Positions 22,889 to 30,227 of a stretch of 30,227 nucleotides of DNA are shown in pieces. The notes below the pieces were generated by a model. That model ran no database searches. It had not been told where the DNA came from and saw only the letters and a program-made list of their open reading frames with translations. Position 1 is the stretch's first letter. Every line of letters starts with the position of its first letter. Source of the DNA: Purshia tridentata (Eukaryota; Streptophyta; Magnoliopsida; Rosales; Rosaceae); contig QANT01003699.1 of the NCBI GenBank assembly GCA_003254885.1, forward strand, positions 1 to 30,227. Reading direction: 5' to 3'. Made by a program: the position numbers and the translations under genes.

Positions 22889-24469
22889 CTACTCCCCACA
22901 TGGTGATGCTTCAATGTGGACGATAGAAGGAGGAGGCCCCACCGCGTGGTGTCTCTCAGCCGCAGGCATGATGAGTTTCACCGGATTTGGCCCCACGCTC
23001 ACCGCCTTCTCCCCTCGACAGCTCAGCAACCCATAATTTCCCGAATAAGAATATTTTGGTTTGCTCATATTTTCCAACTCATCATGTTGTTCATGCTCCG
23101 CCGCTGATTCAGATGCTGCATTGGCCGTCGTCACGCTCCAGTCCACGCTCGCTTCACTTGGCTCGTAGCAGTACTCCGTTGACATCCAAGCCGGTGTCGA
23201 ATTATTTGGCTCATCATCATCATCAACATTGAACCGTCTGATCATGTTTTCATCGTCCACTGAATTATTCCCCCTGCTCCTGCGACTGTACTCGTACAAC
23301 AACATTGATTCTCTGATTTTACTACTCGGAAACGTCTCGATCTCGAACAAGTCCGAGCTTGCATCGCTTGCCACGTCATCCTCAATGTTGTTATTATTAT
23401 TATTATTATTGTTTGCAATTTTTGGTAGGGATGATGATGGTAATGTGAAACCTGCAGTGAAGTGATCAGTAGTACTAGTACTAGACTTCTGGATCCTTGA
23501 TGAAATCGTACTTGATTTTTCATTTGACATTACAAAGGGTCGACCAAAAACTTCCAAAGAGTCCCGAGGTGATTTAATGACCTGACGTTTGAGATCATGC
23601 AGCTTGGTTGTTGCAGACGACGTCGTTGTGCTCCCATTTAGTTTCAATATGGGAAAGCTAAACCCAGGAGTACTAGTAGTACGTACTTGAGGCTCCTTGG
23701 CAGTCCAGACATATTGGTCATGCGGTGCTGCCGCCAACGAAAACGATGTCGTTTCTTTCTTATTATTCATATCTCCCTTGGCTGCTGGTGGTTGGGTCGT
23801 TGATTTTTGATCCTCAACTTGAACCGATCTGTTTCCCGAACAAGGGCATCGCCTTGGGAACAGACCACACCATCTCCTCCCAATTTTGTTCTTCTTCTGA
23901 TCACCATGATTATGGTGGTGGTGATGAAGATGGGTTGTACCAGGGGGATTGGACAAGAGGCCAGTCTGGCTGTTCCAACTGGCCTCCGAGGAAGCCGTTG
24001 GTGTCGCCGTCGCCACGTGGAAAGAACGAGCTCGGTAGACGTTCCTTCCGATACTCGAATAATTGCTTTGATGATCAGCAACAGATGAGGAAGCCCAAGA
24101 TGATCTGCTGGGAAATACCGTAGAGACATCTTCACATTGATCATGATCCCCACAAACGACGACGTCCTTTTGGGTGTCGTTGGTGATGCATAATTCGTTG
24201 AAGTACTTGTGGGCGTCGAAAATGTTTATTTCAGTACTACTGCGACCATTAAGGGCGGTGGATCCACCACCACCACCACCAACAACCAGGTGGTGTTGTT
24301 GTTGGCCGATGATGTGTTGATGATGTGGCGGCGGTCGGAGATAAGAGGCCGATGAGAAACAAGCATTTGAACTGTCTCCTCTGAGAAATATGGCGCATCT
24401 TTTCTGATCAAATATGCTACCACTACTGTTGACACCTGCTTTCGTTACTACTACTCTTGATCTCTCCAT
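22889..24469 (-). CDS. PKS: PHYTOCHROME KINASE SUBSTRATE family protein, single exon, 526 aa
   Basis: One uninterrupted frame encodes 526 residues. Family blocks appear in order: EINIFDAHKYFNE (80-92), SEASWNSQTGLL (161-172), a cysteine-rich basic patch RRWCGLFPRRCPCSGNRSV (198-216), GFSFPILKLNG (269-279), SPRDSLEVFGRP (300-311), SDASSDLFEIETF (368-380) and CYEPSEASVDWSVTTANAAS (434-453). PKS proteins are plasma-membrane-associated partners of phytochromes and phototropins that act in phototropism and growth orientation (family knowledge). The Cys patch is a plausible S-acylation site (inference). Low-complexity runs include Gly6 (64-69), a His-rich stretch (181-188) and a nine-residue Asn run (353-361) encoded by an AAT/ATT repeat. 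The protein looks longer than Arabidopsis members, partly because of these runs. Which PKS subclade it belongs to cannot be settled by eye. Confidence 0.9.
   Translation of the reverse strand: MERSRVVVTKAGVNSSGSIFDQKRCAIFLRGDSSNACFSSASYLRPPPHHQHIIGQQQHHLVVGGGGGGSTALNGRSSTEINIFDAHKYFNELCITNDTQKDVVVCGDHDQCEDVSTVFPSRSSWASSSVADHQSNYSSIGRNVYRARSFHVATATPTASSEASWNSQTGLLSNPPGTTHLHHHHHNHGDQKKNKIGRRWCGLFPRRCPCSGNRSVQVEDQKSTTQPPAAKGDMNNKKETTSFSLAAAPHDQYVWTAKEPQVRTTSTPGFSFPILKLNGSTTTSSATTKLHDLKRQVIKSPRDSLEVFGRPFVMSNEKSSTISSRIQKSSTSTTDHFTAGFTLPSSSLPKIANNNNNNNNNIEDDVASDASSDLFEIETFPSSKIRESMLLYEYSRRSRGNNSVDDENMIRRFNVDDDDEPNNSTPAWMSTEYCYEPSEASVDWSVTTANAASESAAEHEQHDELENMSKPKYSYSGNYGLLSCRGEKAVSVGPNPVKLIMPAAERHHAVGPPPSIVHIEASPCGE
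23384..23410. repeat. (ATT)n trinucleotide repeat coding poly-Asn in PKS
   Basis: Nine consecutive codons on the minus strand give an asparagine run at residues 353-361. Nearly identical triplets suggest slippage and likely length variation between alleles, without a frame change. Confidence 0.85.
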
Positions 24470-25368
24470 TGTTCCTCCCTTTTACTATTTCGATCCCCTG
24501 AAAAGTTTGTATATTATCGCACCCAAAATATTATGAAATTAGGGGAAGTATGGAACGGAATTGAAACGCCTCTCAATTTCTTCTACTTGCTGCAACAAAG
24601 AACTATAATTTTATGCCATGTGTCAATCAGTGAGGTCTCACGAATGAGTACAAATTCTACTCCAATTATTCGATGGACAATTATGAAAGCAGCTATAATT
24701 ATTTAAAAGAGTGACTTATAAGTTATAAGCGGTGACGGACTTAGAAATCACTAATTACGAAACTCACCAATATTATTTGTAGAAATAACACAATATTACA
24801 AATTACAATAAAAAATTTTATTTGTAGAAATAACACAATATTACAAATTATAATTGTTTACCATGAATTTTCATACTTGAAAACCCAAATTATTGGGTTC
24901 ATGCATGGGGTCAATTGAAGTGACCCCACCTTGGATTTGCTAGTTCTTATTAGATAATACTAAAATTTAACCACACCCACCTTATTTAACTCCAACCATC
25001 TTTATCTTTCTTTTTCATTTGCGGACCACCTTCCAAGAAGTATTGGGTATGCATGCGCATCAATAGAAGGTCAAAAAAACACTCAAAATAAGAGTAAGTA
25101 TTTCTGAAACAGTTACAATAACAAAGAAAATAATAATTTTGAGACTTCATATTCAAACTAGAACATCAAATTTGAGAATTTCTGCAATTGAAATTACAAT
25201 TGACATTGAAACTGTTAAGGATAGCAAAATCAGCTAGCATTTATTTCATTAAGTCAACTGTATCAATTTGTATAATCCTGTACGCAAGGCAATCACTTAA
25301 GTTNATGAAAGTAGCTACAAATCTAACTTGAAATAGTTTGTAAAATTGGAAATAAAAAATTCGAAATC
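24470..25368. other. Upstream region of PKS and intergenic DNA
   Basis: This contains the PKS promoter (minus strand), then AT-rich DNA. Two copies of ttatttgtagaaataacaca lie 45 bp apart (from 24773 and 24818). There is a single N at 25304. No further gene was recognised. Confidence 0.55.
24773..24850. repeat. 33-bp tandem duplication, period 45 bp
   Basis: The stretch ttatttgtagaaataacaca followed by atattacaaatta is repeated exactly at 24773-24805 and 24818-24850, separated by an A/T-rich linker. It has no coding content. Confidence 0.85.
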
Positions 25369-25472
25369 AAATTCTATATATACTAAAAGGCCAGAGAAGG
25401 CTTACCAGTACAAGATTGAGAGACACTGCCTTGAAAAATTCTATATATACTAAAAGGCCAGAGAAGGCTTAC
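25369..25472. repeat. Duplicated 37-bp Helitron-like 5' terminus
   Basis: Identical 37-bp copies (25369-25405 and 25436-25472) each contain TCTATATATACTAAAAGG followed by ccagagaaggcttac. They lie 67 bp apart. The TC start and AT-rich lead into AAAAGG resemble plant Helitron 5' ends. Beyond the repeat the two copies diverge, so one may be a truncated or nested element end. Confidence 0.75.
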
Positions 25473-25774
25473 TGTAGCTAAGCTGTAGCTGGAGATTTCC
25501 TTTTTGCCCTTTTACTTTTCCTTGACTGTTCGTTTTTGTTGTCATTTTACCATTAGTTGTGTCTGTTTTGGTCTTTTCGCGCATATAGTGTTTTTGCCCT
25601 TACCTGATATGGTTATTTACGCATGTTGCCATCCTTTCTTTTTCCTTCTGTTTCCTCTCACAGTCAAAAAATATTTTGATCTGGTGGCTGTGTTGGGTTT
25701 AAGGGTTCTGAGTGTGTCTTCTTTGGTCATTGGGTTGTGGGTCAGATCTGTATACCTCACAAATTGCTACCTGC

Positions 25775-26051
25775 ACCTTCAGAAAAGGAAAGAAGGAAGA
25801 GAGAGAAAGGAGAGAGGCAGCCTGAGACTGCCTGGGCGACCCGCCACCTGTTCCGGTGGAACTTTGCAGTCCGGCGACGCCAGACCACCCCACCGTCGAA
25901 AAAGGACTCTCACCGACTGGTCATCACAGCCCGCACCTCCCGTTCGTCGGCCGCCAACCCAAGGAAGAGAATCGAGGCCGGAAAGCCCGTGACTGTCGCT
26001 GCTTCTTTCCTCGATTCCAGCCACCTCCGGTGTCGGATTTACGGGATTCCA
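25775..26051 (+). other. GC-rich block of unknown origin inside the Helitron
   Basis: A purine-rich lead (gaaaggagagagg) passes into about 230 bp that is much richer in G and C than its surroundings. It ends gggattccag followed by GTGGGTTC, which looks like a splice donor at 26052. Open frames cross it on both strands, as expected of GC-rich DNA. It could be a captured first exon or 5' UTR. No protein family was recognised. Confidence 0.4.
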
Positions 26052-26289
26052 GGTGGGTTCGTCTCCTCCTTCATATAATTTACGCCATTCCAAGTCAATA
26101 TAAATCTTTAGCTTTTTCCTCATATCAGCAGTAGCTTAAGTGCATAATTTCCCCCAGTTCTTGATTTGCTACTAATTATATTTGGTTACTCACTCATTTT
26201 GAGCATGTTCTCCTTAATTAATTAACTTCAAGTATGCCGACAAGTTTATGACTCTGCTGCCCTTTTGCTTGACCTTTTTTTTTTTTTTT

Positions 26290-26416
26290 GTCATTCTTGA
26301 AGGACTCCTGGGTTTCGCAAACCAGCATTAATTCATATATGAAGNCTTTATTTTTTTTTTTGTCATTCTTGAAGGACTCCTGGGTTTCGCAAACCAGCAT
26401 TAATTCATATATGAAG
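26290..26416. other. N position between two exact 55-bp copies, probable contig join
   Basis: The 55 bp at 26290-26344 end exactly at N 26345 and are repeated identically at 26362-26416, after a T run. A duplication ending at an N and preceded by a homopolymer is the signature of two overlapping contig ends that were not merged. The true sequence probably has one copy. Confidence 0.8.
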
Positions 26417-26715
26417 TATATCTGAAGGTGTTTGATCTGCAAGACAAGGTATAGTTGCAATTCTGTTTCTGGATTAAGAAAATAATTGTGGCTATGGTAG
26501 TCTGGTTTCCAAGATTTGAAATTTTTTTGACAACTAAGAGCAATTGTGCTGCATTTGGTTCAATTGAATTGAGGTATTAATTTCTTGGTTCGTAAATTAC
26601 AAAGAGATCAAAGGTGTATGATAATTTCTTTTCCCTTAATTTTAGGTGCATAATTGTTGACTTTTCAATAATCAGTACATTTCTGATGAATTGCTAATTT
26701 TGCTAAATTTGGCAG

Positions 26716-27495
26716 CTGGGAGGAGATTCCAAGCTGTTGAGTGGCTTAAAAGCTTGGTGGGTCCACTTGGTATACCGAAGCAGCCATCAGAGAGAGAGTT
26801 CATTTCTTGCTTGAGAAATGGTCTGATCCCATGCAATGCTATCAACAAGATTCAACCATGAGCAGTGCCCAAGGTATTACTTTTCTGTCTAACATTATTA
26901 TATTGTCCCTCTCTTTGGTTGATGAGAAGAAGCAAAAAAAAAAAAAGCCAAACAAATTAATATATTAGTGATTGGTTTTTCCAACAGTTAAAAGACTTAC
27001 ATATATTCTGATGTAAAGGCCACACATATATAAGCTCCTGAGCTTCTGTTTCTGTCAATTTCTTCTTATTATTACTTAAGGTTGTGGAGAGCCAAATGTC
27101 CTTGCAATCACTAAGTCGGGAATTCCAACCATTGCCTGCCTGTCAGTACTTAGAGAATGTTTGTAAATTTCTGGTTGCTGCTGAAGAGTTGAAGCTTCCT
27201 GCTTTGAAGCTTCTGACCTCGAAAGGGTTGACCATCTACTTATATAACATGCATACATCAATAATACTTGCATTTTTACATTGTATGTGAGATCATTGTT
27301 TATTGTCTCAGGATACATTGGAGGCAGGGTCAGCAGCCAAAGTTGTTCATTGTGTTTTAGCCCTTAAATCCTATAATGAGTGGAAGCAGATTAGCAGTGG
27401 GAATGGATTTTGTAAATATGTGAAATCTCCCTTAGTTATGCATTCTAGAGCCTCAGCTACTGTCACAGCAGATTCAAAGTCACTCCCATTTTCAG
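26716..27495 (+). pseudogene. Kinesin-14 calponin-homology (CH) domain fragment, disabled
   Basis: Three exons are visible: 26716-26873, 27081-27226 and 27312-27495. They read GRRFQAVEWLKSLVGPLG, PSEREFISCLRNGLIPCNAI and NKIQP; then VVESQMSLQSLSREFQPLPA, CQYLENVCKFLVAAEELKLP; then DTLEAGSAAKVVHCVLALKS and YNEWKQISSGNGFCKYVKSP. This is the CH region at the N terminus of plant KIN-14 kinesins, which binds actin in some members. Exon one has an in-frame TGA at 26859-26861 where relatives have a Gly codon. Exon two has lost one T near 27203, so FEASDLER is read only after correction. No start exon and no motor domain occur in the window. Retained introns show a DNA-level capture, not a processed copy. 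Confidence 0.85.
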
Positions 27496-29293
27496 GTAAG
27501 AGCCTTTCAATTTTTTTCAAATGATGAAGGAGCATGCAATAATGAGTACTCTTTTTTGAAAATTTTTTTGAAAGGTTGCTGCAAAATTGATATACTGAAG
27601 AAAATTTCCTATGAATGAATTTTTAGCAGCATATTTATCATAACATGATTTGGATAATTTGAATGAGATCTTTTAAGTTGTGTAAGTAACATTATGAAAT
27701 ATCTTGAGCTGATACATACCCTTCAAAATCGTGTGAAACAATGATTGAACCTTTTGTTCGCATGACCATAAACTCAAAAATTATGGCAGAAGAACCACTC
27801 TTTATTTAACTATTATTGTACCACTTCAATTTTCTTAAAAGCAATAACTTTCTCTTCTCTTCAACTTTTATAACAAGTTAACAATATGCAATAAACTTTA
27901 GATCTGCATATAACCACCTATTCCTCACATAATTTGTGTTCAATTGAGTACGTTATGTGTCAAATTCTCATTTTTTTTGGCACTTTTTTTATATATAAGT
28001 GTTGGTTTTGTGGCTTTTTAACTAATCATGTATGTTGACAAAAGTTATTGATTTGTCTTGCTGTATTTATTAGTCTGAATTGTGTTAAAAGATTAATTGG
28101 TAAGTGAGATTGATTAATGAGATTCAATGTTCTATGCTTTTTTCAAATATATATTTCAGTTGAGAGATTTTTTTATATTTAGTGTTTGTCTATTTGTTTT
28201 TTTGGGTTTTTTTGTTTTTAAGAATTATGAGATTTGTATAGTTCAGATTGTTTAAATGTTGCTTGAAAAATAGAGTTGACTCATTGTCAGCTTCTGTGTT
28301 TCATTCTTTTCCCACCAAGTTGTTTGTCTTTTGGATTTTTTGTCAGTTCTCATTTCTTTTATTTATGAGAGAAGCACCCTTTATTTTCTGTTAATTGATG
28401 TTGCCTCAGCCATTTATTTTTTTTGCCTATAAAAAGCACTTTAAAAACCTACATAGACATTGATAATATTTTTCCTTTCATACAACATCTAACCACATAG
28501 CCATTAGTTTAATGCAATGAAATTGACTTTAGAGCTCCAAAGGCATTAGATAAACCATCACAGATATGATTGCCTTGCAAAAACATTCTCACACTTCAAC
28601 TTTCTGAGTGAAATTTACTTATCTTTCTTTATGAACTTTCATTTTGGCTTATTTATTTGTCACCATTGTTTCTTTGTCAAACAGTCAATGTTAGAATTAA
28701 CAGGATGAAGATGCAGCAGAGCTATGGTTCATGGTTGCTGCTTCTCCCCAAAAGGAGTAAACAATGTAAGCTCCATCAGTTGTTTGAGGCTTTGATAATG
28801 CTAGGATTATTGAACTGGGTAGAGAAGTCTTCGATTTGTCATGATGTGAAGCATTGATTTGTTGTTGGGGGAATTTATACTTTTTACTTTAATTTACTTC
28901 TTTTGCCATGTTTCTTTAATTTTCATGACATTTTTCAGCGTAAGTGGTGCAGTGATGAGTGGGTTGATCTGGCCTTTTGTGGTCAAACTCTATTTCAGCT
29001 TCAGCCTCCTTCAACATAGAGCCTACACCAATCTCTTTCATGCATTGAGGCTTTTCTTCTTCCAGTTGGAGCAGATCACAGCTTTTAATTCTCCTGCTCA
29101 TCACCCTGAGCCTGCTGTTGTTGTTATTGGCAAATACATTCCGTGCTTTTAACCCAACTCAAGCTACCCAAGTAGGCTTACAAAGCTGATTATGATCAAG
29201 TGCTTTATGGGTCGTCTCAGACTTTGCAATTAGCCTTTACCCCCCAGCAACACTCCCTCCTACAAGTGAAGAAGCAGGCACCACCCCTCCACA
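27496..29293. other. Helitron interior without recognised genes
   Basis: After the last kinesin exon come about 1.1 kb of AT-rich DNA. A somewhat more complex stretch follows at 28680-29290. An acceptor-like TTTGTCAAACAG precedes 28684, and open frames of 60-100 codons are present (28657-28857, 28859-29152). A tail reading YKADYDQVLYGSSQ then TLQLAFTPQQHS lies near 29180-29265. I do not recognise any of these. They may be exons of another captured gene or of the kinesin's own downstream part. Confidence 0.4.
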
Positions 29294-29581
29294 CCAAGTA
29301 GATCAAAGTTTATAATTTTACTAGCATAGTAATTTCTAGGCTTATAATTTTTTGAACAATTCATAGTTCAATGCTGTACATGTTTTGTATATAAAAACTC
29401 CCAACTCCACCAATTTTTTGTGGTTTACATGCGCTTACCAAGTTGATCAAAGTTTATAATTTTACTAGCATAGCAATTTCTAGGCTTATAATTTTTTGAA
29501 CAATTCGTAGTTCAATGCTGTACATGTTTTGTATATAAAAACTCTCAACTCCACCAATTTTTTGTGGTTTACATGCGCTTA
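29294..29581. repeat. 144-bp tandem duplication, nearly identical
   Basis: Copies at about 29294-29437 and 29438-29581 share gatcaaagtttataatttta through tttacatgcgctta, with only a few substitutions (catagt/catagc, attcat/attcgt, ctccc/ctctc). The head-to-tail arrangement with no spacer indicates recent duplication within the Helitron-like region. Confidence 0.92.
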
Positions 29582-29702
29582 TATTTTGTTAAACTTTCAC
29601 CACCCATTATTTTTTATTACCAAACTTCTATCACATTATATTTTGTTACTTGAACATTCCAAGGAATGACATTGTAAATATTAACATTATCATAGAAACT
29701 TA

Positions 29703-30077
29703 GAGGGTTGTACTCAATCTATATTTTAATAGATTTTAATAGATTTAAGAGGAATTATACATTCTTACAGATTTTATGGATTCTATAGAGTTTTATGGAA
29801 TTCTATGCAATCCATTAAAATCCAAGGGGAATAGGTTGGAATTTCTGTTGCCTTTGTTTTATGTTTAAAATCCATCAAAATCTACCATTTAAATGAAATC
29901 CTTTAAAATCCGCGCGAGATTAAATACACTTAGATTTCAATAGAATTTTTAAAATTCTGAGTTGAATACACTTAGATTTCTATGGAATTTTTAAATTCTG
30001 AATTGAATACACCTAGATTTTTATGGATTTTTAAATTACTTTAAAATCCATTAGAATCTCAATTGAGTACAACCCCA
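29703..30077. mobile_element. Tourist/PIF-Harbinger-like MITE, about 375 bp
   Basis: A perfect 14-bp terminal inverted repeat, GGGTTGTACTCAAT (29705-29718) against ATTGAGTACAACCC (30062-30075), lies just inside TTA at 29700-29702 and TTA at 30078-30080. A TTA target duplication and G-rich ends are typical of PIF-Harbinger (Tourist) MITEs. The interior is AT-rich. It has about three diverged units containing ttgaatacacttagattt and tatggaatttttaaat with a period near 45 bp (about 29920-30030). No coding sequence is present. It is nested near the right end of the candidate Helitron. Confidence 0.75.
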
Positions 30078-30162
30078 TTAATCTTTTATTATTTTCTTTT
30101 AATCTCTCTCAAATAATTATATAAGTTTGAGAACTTTTCATTTAATTCAAATATTTTGAACA

Positions 30163-30192
30163 CCCGCAGCAATGCGCGGGCACCAGTTCTAG
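30163..30192 (+). repeat. Helitron 3' terminal hairpin and CTAG end
   Basis: The 18-nt palindrome cccgcagcaatgcgcggg (30163-30180) folds into a 7-bp stem with one bulged A. It is followed after eight bases by CTAG (30189-30192) and a T. This is the standard 3' end of plant Helitrons, where the hairpin is thought to act as the transposition terminator. Confidence 0.8.
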
Positions 30193-30227
30193 TAATCACT
30201 ATGCTGTACAATAACCTAACATAAACA

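Larger units (their letters stand above)
25373..30192 (+). mobile_element. Candidate non-autonomous Helitron carrying a kinesin gene fragment
   Basis: The right terminus has Helitron hallmarks. A GC-rich hairpin at 30163-30180 has a CCCGC ... GCGGG stem extended by two more GC pairs after one bulged A, with an AAT loop. CTAG follows at 30189-30192, and the next base is T. The left terminus is a TC-starting AT-rich sequence at 25373 or, in its second copy, at 25440. The base before each TC is T rather than the usual A, so the exact left edge is uncertain. Inside are kinesin-14 exons and introns, a GC-rich block, a MITE and tandem duplications, but no Rep/helicase gene. The size (about 4.8 kb) and gene-fragment cargo fit non-autonomous plant Helitrons. 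The two ends may belong to different copies. Confidence 0.6.

Noticed and set aside
22916..24435. Several plus- and minus-strand frames across PKS
   Set aside because: All overlap the 526-codon PKS frame and are rich in low-complexity or Arg/Ser shadow sequence.
26218..26460. 80-codon minus-strand frame with an internal X
   Set aside because: It spans the N at 26345 and the duplicated contig ends, so its repeated peptide is an assembly artefact.
1..30227. CRISPR array, bacterial operon or other prokaryotic system
   Set aside because: There is no regular spacer-repeat array, no operon-like gene spacing and no Shine-Dalgarno pattern. Introns and plant protein families show a plant nuclear locus.

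Overview
The window is nuclear DNA from a flowering plant, most likely a woody eudicot. The evidence is AT-rich intergenic and intron sequence, GT-AG introns with pyrimidine-rich acceptors, five recognisable plant gene families, and a mix of LINE, Ty3/Gypsy, SINE-like, MITE and Helitron sequence. No species can be named from the sequence alone.

From left to right the intact genes are as follows. (1) A minus-strand TRM/LONGIFOLIA-type gene (5340 to 932) has three coding exons, giving 381 aa. Its 3.15-kb second intron holds a broken LINE RNase H fragment. (2) A minus-strand, membrane-anchored RmlC-like cupin gene (9850 to 7498) has three exons, giving 240 aa; its first intron appears to use a GC donor. 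(3) Divergent from it, a plus-strand L-2-hydroxyglutarate dehydrogenase (10873 to 14590) has five exons, giving 430 aa; a decayed Ty3/Gypsy protease fragment sits in its last intron. (4) A plus-strand MYB-CC (GARP) transcription factor of the PHL7 type (17076 to 22215) has six coding exons, giving 290 aa; about 1.5 kb of a dead LINE lies in its first coding intron. (5) Convergent with it, a single-exon PHYTOCHROME KINASE SUBSTRATE gene (24469 to 22889) encodes 526 aa. All multi-exon models close in phase across every junction.

The right-hand 5 kb (about 25373 to 30192) reads best as a non-autonomous Helitron. A TC-starting, AT-rich 5' terminus occurs in two copies 67 bp apart. The 3' terminus is a GC-rich hairpin followed 12 nt later by CTAG and a flanking T. 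Between them lies a captured piece of a kinesin-14 gene: three consecutive exons of its calponin-homology region with their introns, no motor domain, one in-frame stop and one frameshift. A Tourist/PIF-Harbinger-like MITE and a 144-bp tandem duplication sit near its right end. This is the most interesting structure in the window.

The intergenic DNA holds a SINE-like element, two further MITE or foldback candidates, and several short direct repeats. Three single N positions occur. Two of them are flanked by exact duplications that end at the N, which points to unmerged contig ends rather than biology. The five host genes do not form an obvious pathway. Two of them (PKS, MYB-CC) are regulatory and one (L2HGDH) is mitochondrial metabolism.
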